IMG/VR virus record: IMGVR_UViG_3300037069_000806
Coordinates: 1 to 64,000 of that record
Direction: 5' to 3' (one strand)
Length of the DNA: 64,000 bases
Source: a virus
Below are positions 34,572-42,434 of the stretch, piece after piece (within the stretch, counting starts at the first letter, position 1; each line of letters starts with the position of its first letter). The position numbers were made by a program, and so were the translations under genes. The notes beneath the pieces are model-generated. The model worked only from the letters and a program-made list of their open reading frames with translations. It was not told the origin of the DNA and searched no databases.

Positions 34572-35011
34572 TGGGCGACCCCGAGGAGAACGACATGACG
34601 GATGACTTGACGCATCTCGAAGAGGGCCTCAGTAACCTCCAGATCGAGAACTACGACACCCTCCGTCGGAAGTTGATGTACGACCTCTTCCCTCACACCA
34701 TGCTGACCGAGGGCTTCGCCGCTTTGGGTATCGTGCCCGGCTCTGACGAGGTAGTCGACCTGGAGCACATGGCATCCCATGTCCGCGACGCGAAGATGAG
34801 CAGCACCCTTCATCAGGTGACCCTCTTCATTGGGGCCATAGCGGGTGAGGTTCTAGCGTCCGCCCAGTTGATGGGCTCCGATGCCAAGGGACTCCCTGCC
34901 GAGAAGAAGCAGCAGTACAGGTACGAGATCGCACAGGTCGTTCAGGTCGCGTCCGTCGCAGTGGTGGCGGAACTGCTGGACCTGGGCGTAATCGCGCAGA
35001 TGGGCCAGTGA
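34571..35011 (+). CDS. Unknown helical protein
   Basis: 146 residues; the ATG overlaps the polymerase stop. An in-frame ATG at 34595 has the better GAGGAG site and would give 138 residues. Acidic N-terminus, then helices around MSSTLHQVTLFIGAIAGEVLASAQL and YEIAQVVQVASVAVVAELLDLG. No family recognised. It lies between polymerase and a zinc-ribbon gene. Confidence 0.55.
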   Translation: MGDPEENDMTDDLTHLEEGLSNLQIENYDTLRRKLMYDLFPHTMLTEGFAALGIVPGSDEVVDLEHMASHVRDAKMSSTLHQVTLFIGAIAGEVLASAQLMGSDAKGLPAEKKQQYRYEIAQVVQVASVAVVAELLDLGVIAQMGQ

Positions 35012-35012
35012 C

Positions 35013-35459
35013 ATGGGCTTCTGGGACAACGTAGCCGGATCCGCGCCTCAACAGCAGCCTGCGCAGGCCCGTCAAGAGCCTGTGCGGAACTCCCCGCAGC
35101 CCTGGTGGGCCCCTGCCCCACCGCAGCAAGCGCAGCCGCAAGTACAGGCGATCCCGCAACCTGAGATGAATGAAGATGAGGCCGAGTGGAATGGCTATGT
35201 TGGATCAACGCAGCCGAAGAAGGCCCTGTCTCGCCTGAAGCATGACCGTTGTCCCTCGTGCGATAGCACGAACTACGGTCAGCCCCAAGGGCATCCGAAC
35301 GCTGTCGCGCAGTGCTACGAGTGCGGGTACAACCCTCGCTTCCACCAGGAGACTTCCGCGCTCCCTAGCAACGGTGGGCCCATCCAGGCGACCAAGCAGG
35401 TCAGCACCGCGAACAACTGGAACCCGCAGGGCATCGTCGGCAACGTCAACAGCGTCTGA
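35013..35459 (+). CDS. Zinc-ribbon protein with Pro/Gln-rich N-terminus
   Basis: 148 residues. The first 60 residues are rich in Gln, Pro and Ala. A zinc ribbon follows: CPSC and CYEC, 21 residues apart. The C-terminus is Asn/Gly-rich and probably disordered. It directly precedes the ribonucleotide reductase gene. Function unknown; similar small zinc ribbons appear in phage replication clusters. Confidence 0.55.
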   Translation: MGFWDNVAGSAPQQQPAQARQEPVRNSPQPWWAPAPPQQAQPQVQAIPQPEMNEDEAEWNGYVGSTQPKKALSRLKHDRCPSCDSTNYGQPQGHPNAVAQCYECGYNPRFHQETSALPSNGGPIQATKQVSTANNWNPQGIVGNVNSV

Positions 35460-35507
35460 CCTTCGCCAACCCGATCTAACGCTCGCACAAGGGAGTGCTA
35501 TCTCTTC

Positions 35508-37139
35508 ATGTCTGTTTCCGTTCGCCCTGCCACGTCTATGTCCGACTTTGCGCGCACCATCTACGAGCAGAAGTATCGCCAGCCCGATGAGACCGACTGG
35601 GTGGACACGGCCCGTCGGGTGGTCGCCACGGTGATGGAGCCGTACTTCCCAGAGATGGTCGAGGAGACCGTGGCTCTCGTGGCAGCGCGGAAGTTCATGC
35701 CAGGCGGCAGGTACCTATACGCCACAGGGAAGCGCTTCCACCAGACCCAGAACTGTCTGCTCCTCCGAGTCGAGGACAGTCGCGAGGGTTGGGCCAGCCT
35801 GATGCAGCGGATCACCAACGGGCTCATGACCGGGGCCGGTATCGGCTGCGTCTACTCCGCCTTGCGGCCGAGCGGGGCACTGGTCAAGGGCATGGGCGGG
35901 CTCTCCACCGGACCGCTGGCGCTCATGCAGATGGTCAACGAGTCGGGCCGCCACATCATGCAGGGAGGCTCGCGACGGGCCGCTATCTGGGCGGGTCTTC
36001 ATTGGAACCACGCCGATGTCTTCGACTTCATCCGGATCAAGGACTGGTCCGACGACATCAAGGTGATGAAGGAGCAGGACTACAACTTCCCCGCGCCGAT
36101 GGACATGACCAACATCTCGGTGATCCTGGACGACGACTTCTTCGAGGCTTACGCCAACGCCGACGACCCGATGCATGACTGGGCCCACCGGGTGTACTGG
36201 GAGACGGTCGAGCACATGCTCACCACCGCCGAGCCTGGCTTCTCCGTAGACAGTGGCGCGAACGCGGGGGAGAACCTGCGCAACGCCTGCACCGAGGTCA
36301 CCTCGTCCGACGACAACGACATCTGCAACCTCGGCTCGCTCAACCTCGCCCAGTTCGACACCATCGAGGAGTTCGAGCGCGCGGTCTTCCTGGGCACGGC
36401 CTTTCTCCTCTGCGGCACCCTCTACTCCAAGGTCCCCTACGAGGAGGTGGCTGAGGTTCGGACGAAGAACCGCCGCCTCGGCCTGGGTCTCATGGGCATC
36501 TACGAGTGGCTGGTCACCCGGGGCTACGAGTACAAGGAGAACGACGAACTGGCCCTGTGGCTGGATCAGTACGCGCTCAGCGGGGAGTACGCCAACACTC
36601 TGGCTGACTTCCTCGGCATCTCTCGGCCGGTCAAGACGCGGGCCATCGCGCCGACCGGCACCATCGGCATCCTCGCCGAGACCACGACCGGCATCGAGCC
36701 CCTGTTCGCGACCGCGCTGAAGCGTCGGTACCTCAAGGGCACCGAGTGGAAGTTCCAGTACGTCGTGGATGCCACCGCACAGCGGCTGCTGGACAAGGGC
36801 GTGGACCAGTCCCTCCTAGTGGACGCCTACGACCTGGCGGAGAACCCAGAGCAGCGCGTTGCGTTCCAGGCATGGGTGCAGCAGTGGGTGGACCACGGAA
36901 TCTCCAGCACCCTCAACCTCCCGGCCCGCGACCAGCAGTCGTTCACCACCCGGGAGTTCGGGGACATGCTGATGGGCTACCTGCCACGCCTTCGCGGGGT
37001 CACGTGCTACCCCGACGGCGCGCGCGGTGGACAGCCGTTGACCAAGGTCCCACTCGCCGAGGCCATGGAGTGGGAAGGCCTGGAGTGGGATGAGGTCGGC
37101 AACGGACTTGCGTGTGTGTCAGGGGTCTGTGGTATTTGA
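35508..37139 (+). CDS. nrdJ: Ribonucleotide reductase, class II-like (adenosylcobalamin-dependent)
   Basis: 543 residues. Signatures are FMPGGRYLYATG and NCLLLRVEDS (first active-site Cys), the NACTEV radical-site motif and DICNLGSLNL, the APTGTIGILAETTTGIEP nucleotide-binding segment, and a C-terminal CVSGVC redox Cys pair. A single chain with no adjacent small subunit or activase points to class II, which uses coenzyme B12. It makes dNTPs for phage DNA synthesis, acting with ThyX and the dNMP kinase downstream. Actinomycete hosts supply cobalamin. Confidence 0.87.
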   Translation: MSVSVRPATSMSDFARTIYEQKYRQPDETDWVDTARRVVATVMEPYFPEMVEETVALVAARKFMPGGRYLYATGKRFHQTQNCLLLRVEDSREGWASLMQRITNGLMTGAGIGCVYSALRPSGALVKGMGGLSTGPLALMQMVNESGRHIMQGGSRRAAIWAGLHWNHADVFDFIRIKDWSDDIKVMKEQDYNFPAPMDMTNISVILDDDFFEAYANADDPMHDWAHRVYWETVEHMLTTAEPGFSVDSGANAGENLRNACTEVTSSDDNDICNLGSLNLAQFDTIEEFERAVFLGTAFLLCGTLYSKVPYEEVAEVRTKNRRLGLGLMGIYEWLVTRGYEYKENDELALWLDQYALSGEYANTLADFLGISRPVKTRAIAPTGTIGILAETTTGIEPLFATALKRRYLKGTEWKFQYVVDATAQRLLDKGVDQSLLVDAYDLAENPEQRVAFQAWVQQWVDHGISSTLNLPARDQQSFTTREFGDMLMGYLPRLRGVTCYPDGARGGQPLTKVPLAEAMEWEGLEWDEVGNGLACVSGVCGI

Positions 37140-37151
37140 TCACGAGTCCGG

Positions 37152-37190
37152 GCGTGTCGGCTGACTTGAACCGGTTCCAGGGATACGGTT
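37152..37190 (+). promoter_or_regulatory. Composite promoter GCGTGTCG-N8-GAACCGGT-N9-ACGGTT
   Basis: The best copy of this class: GCGTGTCG (37152-37159), GAACCGGT (37168-37175) and ACGGTT (37185-37190). The next ATG is at 37222 with AGGGAGAA before it. It starts the RecA operon. Confidence 0.65.
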
Positions 37191-37221
37191 CCCCTGATGA
37201 TTCCAAGACAGGGAGAACCGT

Positions 37222-37515
37222 ATGTCTACTCTCGCTGAAGCACTCACCCAGGTCGAGTCCACCACCGACCCCGGGTGGCGGGCCGCCACCGAGATCGTCA
37301 TCGACGGTCTGATCCGGGTCGGCGAGACGTTCACTGCTGACGATGTGTGGGAGGGCTTGGAGGACTACGAGGTCTCCACTCCCGAGCCCCGTGCCATGGG
37401 CGCGGTGCTGACGTCCTACGTCAACGCCGGGAAGATCCGCGCCGTCGGTGGCACCAAGAGCCGTCGGCCCCAGCGGCACTCAGGATGGGTCACCGTCTTC
37501 GAGGTCATTGCATGA
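37222..37515 (+). CDS. Small winged-helix-like protein
   Basis: 97 residues. The region FTADDVWEGLEDYEVSTPEPRAMGAVLTSYVNAGKIRAVGG reads as a compact winged helix. First gene after a composite promoter, overlapping the RecA gene by 4 nt. It may act with RecA or regulate this operon; neither is shown. Confidence 0.55.
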   Translation: MSTLAEALTQVESTTDPGWRAATEIVIDGLIRVGETFTADDVWEGLEDYEVSTPEPRAMGAVLTSYVNAGKIRAVGGTKSRRPQRHSGWVTVFEVIA

Positions 37516-38738
37516 ACGACGAAGCCAAAGCATTGATGGCGAAGATCAACAAGCAACACGGCGACGGCACCGTTGTGCTCGCCTCGGACATGCGGGTCGC
37601 CCGCCGCTTCACCTCCGGCTCCCTGTCTTTGGACATCTCCCTCGGTGGCGGCTGGCCCGCCAACCAGTGGATCGAGGTCCGGGGCCGGGAGAGCCACGGC
37701 AAGACCGCCATCGTCCTGAAGACCATCGCGGCCAATCAGGCTGCGGATCCCAACTTCACGACGCTGTGGATCGCGGCCGAGCACTACGACGTCGACCAAG
37801 CGACAGCCCTTGGCATCGACAACGACCGCATGATCGTGGTCAACACGCAGCAGATGGAGTTCGCATTCACCACGATGCTGGATTTCGCGAACAGCCGGTC
37901 GGTCGACGCCATCGTTCTGGACTCCTACCCGGCACTCATCCCGGACGACGAGGCCGCCAAGGACATGGACGAGATGACTGTGGCGCTAGGTGCCCGGCTC
38001 CTCGGCAAGTTCTTCCGCAAGGCGGGCCCCGCAACCAAGCGCTCGCTTTCGGACACCGAGGACCGGCCCATCGTCGGCTTCGTCATCAACCAGTTCCGTG
38101 ACCAGATCGGTGGCTTCTCACCGCACGGCGTCCCGCAGACCACCCCGGGTGGTAAGGCCAAGAACTATGCCTTCTACGTGCAGGTCGACGTCGCGCGCGC
38201 GGAGTTCATCGAGGAGGCCCGGCCCGGTAAGGGCAAGGTCAAGGTGGGCCAGACCATCAAGGCCACGACCGTCAAGAACAAGAGCGCCCCGCCCCGTCAG
38301 GTGGCCACGGTCGACTTCTACTTCCGCGACGCCCCCTTCCTCGGATTCGTCCGGGGTGAGTACGACGAGGTCAAGGAGATCGTGACCCTCGGCGTCGTGT
38401 TCGACGTCATCACCCGGCGCGGTGCCTACTTCGAGTTCGAGGGCGGCCGTTGGCAGGGCAAGGAGTCCATGATCCAGGCGTTCCGAGAAGACCTGGGCCT
38501 GCGGGCTACCGCACGTGAACGCATTCTCATCGCAGCGACCGAGCCCGACGCCCCCGTGCTGGAGGAGTCAGTGGTTGCTGCTGCCACCACCGCTGGGGTC
38601 CGGACTATCAGGAGGACCAGTGGACCGACAGATCAAGAGGTCGCGGCAGCAGGAGACGAGGCTGGCGAAGGACATCGGGGGCAGCCGGAACGCGATGAGC
38701 GGAGCGGGTTGGCTCCGGAAGAACGACGTGCAATCTGA
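37512..38738 (+). CDS. recA: RecA-like recombinase
   Basis: 408 residues from ATG 37512 (GTCATTGC upstream, 4-nt overlap). Walker A is GRESHGKT (58-65), a Walker B-like strand is DAIVLDSYPAL near 138, and loop regions include VGFVINQFRDQIGG and TTPGGKAKNYAFYVQVDVAR. It should catalyse strand exchange in phage recombination and repair. The last 40 residues, rich in Glu, Arg and Gly, are encoded by DNA that also encodes the start of the resolvase gene in another frame. Confidence 0.88.
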   Translation: MNDEAKALMAKINKQHGDGTVVLASDMRVARRFTSGSLSLDISLGGGWPANQWIEVRGRESHGKTAIVLKTIAANQAADPNFTTLWIAAEHYDVDQATALGIDNDRMIVVNTQQMEFAFTTMLDFANSRSVDAIVLDSYPALIPDDEAAKDMDEMTVALGARLLGKFFRKAGPATKRSLSDTEDRPIVGFVINQFRDQIGGFSPHGVPQTTPGGKAKNYAFYVQVDVARAEFIEEARPGKGKVKVGQTIKATTVKNKSAPPRQVATVDFYFRDAPFLGFVRGEYDEVKEIVTLGVVFDVITRRGAYFEFEGGRWQGKESMIQAFREDLGLRATARERILIAATEPDAPVLEESVVAAATTAGVRTIRRTSGPTDQEVAAAGDEAGEGHRGQPERDERSGLAPEERRAI

Positions 38739-38982
38739 AGATGTTTCGGTCGAGGCCAAGTACACCGACAAGAAGTCGTTCAGCCTGAAGGTGGACGACC
38801 TTCTCCTCGCCGAGAAGTACGCGCTCTTGGACGACCGCGACCTCGTCTTCGCCATCGAGTTCTCCACGGCTGGCCGCACCTTCGCGGTCATCTCGTGGGA
38901 GGACTACCTCGGACTCAAGGCCACATCGAATCTCATCGGGGGTGAACGCCATGGTAATGCGCCTGAGAACACCGGCTCCTGA
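38620..38982 (+). CDS. PDDEXK Holliday-junction resolvase-like nuclease
   Basis: 120 residues from GTG with a GGAGG site 5 nt upstream. It overlaps the RecA gene by 119 nt. RLAKDIGGSRNAMSGAGWLRKNDV is followed by VEAKYTDKKSFSL; the Asp of KNDV and the Glu and Lys of VEAK make a D...E-x-K nuclease site. This pattern is typical of small phage resolvases that cut branched DNA. Pairing with RecA supports a recombination or packaging role. Confidence 0.65.
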   Translation: MDRQIKRSRQQETRLAKDIGGSRNAMSGAGWLRKNDVQSEDVSVEAKYTDKKSFSLKVDDLLLAEKYALLDDRDLVFAIEFSTAGRTFAVISWEDYLGLKATSNLIGGERHGNAPENTGS

Positions 38983-39337
38983 CTGGAGCAGGGCCAAGTG
39001 CGTCCGCTTCCCACCCAAGCGGGACGCTGACCCCTGGTACGACGACATGGACGAGGCTATTCAGGTCTGCAACGGGGACGCCGACGGCATCGTCTGCCCG
39101 CTCCGCCAGCAGTGCCTGGAGTTCGCGCTCGTCAACAACCTGGCGCACGGGATCTTCGGTGGCATGTACGAGCATGACCGCCGCCGCCTGCGACGCGACG
39201 CCCGCGAGGTCAAGAAGCCGTGGCATCAGGCCATCGAGGACGGTGATTGGACATGGCAGGAGCCAACCGAGTTGTGCGACGACGCACCGGAGGAAGTGGA
39301 GCCGGAGGAGGACGAGTACGACCCCGAGGCAGCCTAG
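38942..39337 (+). CDS. WhiB-like Fe-S transcription factor
   Basis: 131 residues from GTG (ATG 38951 possible), overlapping the resolvase by 41 nt. Four Cys at about 20, 43, 52 and 58, then GIFGG at 70-74 and the basic tail HDRRRLRRD, match the WhiB plan: iron-sulfur cluster, G-x-x-GG turn, DNA-binding tail. The spacing between the second and third Cys is 8 residues, against the usual 2, so the cluster loop is expanded. WhiB proteins bind sigma factors and are confined to actinobacteria and their phages, which supports the host assignment. An acidic C-terminal extension follows. Confidence 0.8.
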   Translation: MNAMVMRLRTPAPDWSRAKCVRFPPKRDADPWYDDMDEAIQVCNGDADGIVCPLRQQCLEFALVNNLAHGIFGGMYEHDRRRLRRDAREVKKPWHQAIEDGDWTWQEPTELCDDAPEEVEPEEDEYDPEAA

Positions 39338-40377
39338 AGGCCCTGGCCACCGCCCGGAACAAGGAGTCGATCCTCGGCGACATGGAGGAGCACCTCCTAG
39401 CCAAGTACCAGGAGGAGAACGACCGGCGGCAGGACGTCATCCATCCCTCGGAGATGGCCAAGGCTGACTGGTGTCCTCGTGCTACCTACTACCGGATCCG
39501 CGACGCACGTCTGGGTCTGTACACGAACACGGCTGAGAAGTTCAGCGGCCAGCGCGAGCGCATCTTCCAAGAGGGCCACGACATCCATCACAAGTACCAG
39601 GGCTACCTGCGCGCGATGGGTGTGCTCTGGGGCAAGTGGACGCGGCTCGACAAGGCCGACACCTACGTGGGTCTACCCCCCGAGAAGGAGATGCGGCCAG
39701 GACAGTGGCGCTACGACGAGGTCCCCCTGTCGTCGCCCCGGCTGCTGATCTCTGGCCACGCCGACGGGGGGCTGCCGTACCGTTCCGGGATCCTTGAGGT
39801 CAAGTCCATCGGCACCGGGACGCTGCGGTTCGAGAACCCCACGTTGCTGACCAAGCACACCGTCGAGGCGACCACCGTGACCGGGGTCACCAAGAAGATC
39901 GTGGATCTGGACGGGCTCTGGCGTGACATCAAGCGCCCCCTCGGCAGCCACCTCAAGCAGACCTTCATCTACGGAGTGCTCGCCACCGAGATGGGGCTCC
40001 CGTTCGACAAGACGATCTTCATCTACGAGAACAAGGCCACCCAGGCGGTGAAGCAGTTCGAAGTGAAGTTCGATCCCGAAGCGGTTGACAAGCAGATCGG
40101 CGCGGCGCTTGACATCAAAGCAGCGCTGGACGATTCTGGACATCTACCCAAGAGGCCCCGCCACACGGGCACCGACACCAAGATCTGCAAGGCCTGCCCG
40201 TTCCTGAAGGAGTGCTACGAGAATGAGCCGACGGACGACCGCGAGACGAGCGCCCATGAAGATGGGGTCGAGCAGCCGCGCCGCGTCCGAGTCGTTGACG
40301 ACTCAGGGACTTCATCTGCCGGAGCGCCCGAGAGGCGACGTGCCCGGGTTGCCCGACGACCCTACCGGCCTGACTGA
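39253..40377 (+). CDS. Cas4/RecB-type Fe-S exonuclease
   Basis: 374 residues from ATG 39253; the start is uncertain, with TTG 39247, GTG 39274 and ATG 39382 also in frame. The core has WCPRATYYRI (first Cys), ISGHADGG and ILEVKSI (active-site Asp and E-x-K), QTFIYGVLA, and a CKACPFLKEC cluster. This is the RecB-like nuclease plus 4Fe-4S arrangement of Cas4 and phage exonucleases. No CRISPR array or other cas gene is present, so it probably generates single-stranded ends for RecA. The C-terminus is basic and probably disordered. Confidence 0.8.
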   Translation: MAGANRVVRRRTGGSGAGGGRVRPRGSLEALATARNKESILGDMEEHLLAKYQEENDRRQDVIHPSEMAKADWCPRATYYRIRDARLGLYTNTAEKFSGQRERIFQEGHDIHHKYQGYLRAMGVLWGKWTRLDKADTYVGLPPEKEMRPGQWRYDEVPLSSPRLLISGHADGGLPYRSGILEVKSIGTGTLRFENPTLLTKHTVEATTVTGVTKKIVDLDGLWRDIKRPLGSHLKQTFIYGVLATEMGLPFDKTIFIYENKATQAVKQFEVKFDPEAVDKQIGAALDIKAALDDSGHLPKRPRHTGTDTKICKACPFLKECYENEPTDDRETSAHEDGVEQPRRVRVVDDSGTSSAGAPERRRARVARRPYRPD

Positions 40378-40738
40378 CAGCCAACTGATGTCGCTGTTCG
40401 TCCAGTTGACGGAGTGGGCGGCGTACATGGGCACGCAACTCGCCGTGGCCGAGGTCGATGAGCGACACGACCTGTCTGTGGTCGAGAGGTGCCGCGCCAT
40501 CAGCACGTCAGCCAACAGCGGAGGCAAGACCACGGTCACTGCCGCCAAGGCACAGGCATACAACGACCCCGAGTTCCTGGAGTCCACAGAGAAGGCAGCC
40601 ACCAGCCACGCGTATCGCAAGTTGGTGGAGGCGCTGTACAACGCGACCGACCGCAAGGCACAGGTGCTGTCCCGGGAACTGACCCGTCGGGTAGGCCGCG
40701 AGCCGCGCGAGAACCGAAGGGACAGGTACACCGCATGA
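40223..40738 (+). CDS. Unknown helical protein, possible recombination accessory
   Basis: 171 residues if started at ATG 40223, overlapping Cas4 by 155 nt. GTG 40340 with GAGAGG just upstream gives a more compact 132-residue protein beginning MPGLPDDPTGLTDSQLM. The rest is helical and charged (VVERCRAISTSANSGGKT, KAATSHAYRKLVEALYNATDRKAQVLSREL). Its position after a Cas4-type nuclease suggests a DNA repair accessory, but no family was recognised. Confidence 0.5.
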   Translation: MSRRTTARRAPMKMGSSSRAASESLTTQGLHLPERPRGDVPGLPDDPTGLTDSQLMSLFVQLTEWAAYMGTQLAVAEVDERHDLSVVERCRAISTSANSGGKTTVTAAKAQAYNDPEFLESTEKAATSHAYRKLVEALYNATDRKAQVLSRELTRRVGREPRENRRDRYTA

Positions 40739-40914
40739 GTGAGCACGTTCATGACTGGAAGTCCGAGGGCATCTTTGACCTCGGCAAGTACGAGAAGCAG
40801 TCCTGTCAGAAGCCGTTCTGCGACGCGGTGCAGTGGTTCTCCGGCCCCGTTGGACTGCTGCCTAACGTCCCCCCGGGGTTCCCGGTCGACGCCCCTGCAT
40901 GGGCCACATCATGA
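40735..40914 (+). CDS. Unknown small protein
   Basis: 59 residues, ATG overlapping the previous stop. It begins SEHVHDWKSEGIFDLGKYEKQSCQKPFC; the HxHxW start and two Cys may bind a metal. The C-terminus is Pro-rich. Function unknown. Confidence 0.5.
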   Translation: MSEHVHDWKSEGIFDLGKYEKQSCQKPFCDAVQWFSGPVGLLPNVPPGFPVDAPAWATS

Positions 40915-41264
40915 CCAGCATCTGGCGTGCTCAGGTCACTCGTCCCACTGAGCCCTGGCGGTTCAGTGGCGAATACGGCGCGCTCCTCAATGTGGACGTC
41001 GCCCTCTCCCCGGACTACGGGTCGGATTGGGCGGTCTTCTGGAGCGGTGGCGAAACGTTGACCCACGTCCGGTTCACCGAGGAGGGGGTCCGTCCTGCGA
41101 GTCCCCAGGTCCGGATCCCAGAGGAGGCGGCCAGGGCCCTGTATGACGCGCTGGGCTACTACTTCGGCGGCCACTCCACCCCCAACCAGGCCGCCCTGGC
41201 TGATGCGCTGAAGGTCGAGCGCGGCCGGGTGGACCTCGTCCTGAAGAAACTCCTGGAGGACTGA
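40911..41264 (+). CDS. Unknown protein
   Basis: 117 residues from ATG inside the previous gene. Beta-rich N-terminus (ALLNVDVALSPDYGSDWAVFWSGGE) and helical C-terminus (PEEAARALYDALGYYFGG, then ERGRVDLVLKKLLED). The TGA overlaps the Pup-like start. No enzyme motif recognised. Confidence 0.55.
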   Translation: MTSIWRAQVTRPTEPWRFSGEYGALLNVDVALSPDYGSDWAVFWSGGETLTHVRFTEEGVRPASPQVRIPEEAARALYDALGYYFGGHSTPNQAALADALKVERGRVDLVLKKLLED

Positions 41265-41461
41265 TGAGCGAGCAGACGTTCAAGAACACCCAGTCCTCGA
41301 AGACGGAGGAAGCGGATGTGGTGGCTCCGGTTCCCACCGAGAGCATCGCGGATCAAGAACTGATGAAGAGCACCGACGACCTGCTGGACGAGATCGACAC
41401 GCTGCTGGAGCCCAACGCCCAGGAGTTCGTGGACGGTTTCGTTCAGAAGGGCGGCGAGTGA
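41264..41461 (+). CDS. pup: Prokaryotic ubiquitin-like protein (Pup)
   Basis: 65 residues, the normal size of Pup. The N-terminal half is disordered and polar. The C-terminal half is the Pup signature, with STDDLLDEIDTLLEPNAQEF followed by VDGFVQKGGE. The central helix binds the Mpa/ARC proteasomal ATPase coiled coil; the C-terminal Gly-Gly-Glu is the residue linked by PafA to substrate lysines. Because it ends in Glu, no Dop deamidation should be needed. No PafA, Dop, Mpa or proteasome gene is visible, so it would have to use host enzymes. It overlaps its neighbours by 1 nt on each side, so it is co-translated with ThyX. Confidence 0.9.
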   Translation: MSEQTFKNTQSSKTEEADVVAPVPTESIADQELMKSTDDLLDEIDTLLEPNAQEFVDGFVQKGGE

Positions 41462-42162
41462 TGCGGCTGCGCTCTGACATGACCGTCGAACTGGTCCAGA
41501 AGATGGGGGACGACGAGACCCTGTGCAAGGCCGCTCGCGTGTCCACGCTGGGTACCGCCAGCCTTGAGACGACCGAGAGCAGTGGCCTCCTCAACTTCCT
41601 GATGAAGGGGAGGCACGGAAGCCCGTTCGAACACGGGTCCATGACGTTCCTGATCGAGGCCCCGATCTTCGTGTTCCGGGAGTTCCACCGGCACAGGGTC
41701 GGCTGGTCGTACAACGAGACGTCGGGTCGGTACCGGCAACTGGAGCCGGTCTTCTACGTGCCCCCGACCAACCGCCCCCTCAAGCAGGTGGGTAAGGCCG
41801 GGGAGTACTCGTTCGAGCCGGGAACGTCCGAGCAGAGGGGCCTCATCGCGAAGGCCGCCGGAGTTTGCTACGGGACGGCGTGGAGCGCGTACAAGTCGAT
41901 GCTCGCAGAGGGTGTCGCCAAAGAGGTCGCCCGGATGGTGCTGCCTGTCGGCATCTACTCCTCGATGTACGCCACCTGCAACCCGCGCTCGCTGATGCAC
42001 TTCCTCAGCCTGCGGACCACCGAGCCGTCCCCGTCGGCCACCTTCCCCTCGCACCCGCAGTACGAGATCGAGTTGGTCGCCCGGCAGATGGAGTTCATCT
42101 TCGCCGACCTCTTCCCGCTCACCACGGTGGCCTGGAACCTCAACGGAAGGGTGGCACCCTGA
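41461..42162 (+). CDS. thyX: Flavin-dependent thymidylate synthase ThyX
   Basis: 233 residues. The ThyX signature RHRVGWSYNETSGRY (77-91) supplies RHR and the S-x-N-E-x-S-x-R-Y residues that bind dUMP and FAD. GSPFEHGSMTF near 53 and NPRSLMHFLSLR near 175 are also family blocks. It methylates dUMP to dTMP using methylenetetrahydrofolate and FADH2. It works with the ribonucleotide reductase and nucleotide kinase encoded nearby. The ATG shares a base with the Pup stop. Confidence 0.93.
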   Translation: MRLRSDMTVELVQKMGDDETLCKAARVSTLGTASLETTESSGLLNFLMKGRHGSPFEHGSMTFLIEAPIFVFREFHRHRVGWSYNETSGRYRQLEPVFYVPPTNRPLKQVGKAGEYSFEPGTSEQRGLIAKAAGVCYGTAWSAYKSMLAEGVAKEVARMVLPVGIYSSMYATCNPRSLMHFLSLRTTEPSPSATFPSHPQYEIELVARQMEFIFADLFPLTTVAWNLNGRVAP

Positions 42163-42434
42163 TGGCGAAGCAGACGTTCTACGCGGTGGCTGAGCCTGTG
42201 TTCAGCAAGTGGGCCAGGGACAAGGACGGCGACCCTCGGCTTGACTCGTTCAGGGTGACCAAGGTGTTGCAGACCCGCCCGGTCGGCACACTCAAGGCCG
42301 GGTCTCTGGCCGTCAAGTTGACGATGGAGATTCCAGACCGGGCCTTCGCCCCGTTGCGCCCTGAGGTCAACATCGTCATCCCCGAGGAACTGGTGCAGTA
42401 CCCGGTGGCTGTGGTCGCGGCGGACGAAGGATGA
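42162..42434 (+). CDS. Unknown small beta-rich protein
   Basis: 90 residues; ATG overlaps the ThyX stop. Sequence AKQTFYAVAEPVFSKWARDKDG, then LKAGSLAVKLTMEIPDRAF. Alternating strands and no catalytic motif. Function unknown. Confidence 0.5.
   Translation: MAKQTFYAVAEPVFSKWARDKDGDPRLDSFRVTKVLQTRPVGTLKAGSLAVKLTMEIPDRAFAPLRPEVNIVIPEELVQYPVAVVAADEG

Noticed and set aside
39253-40377. CRISPR adaptation system because of Cas4
   Set aside because: No array of repeats and no Cas1 or Cas2. The gene sits with RecA and resolvases, so an exonuclease role is simpler.
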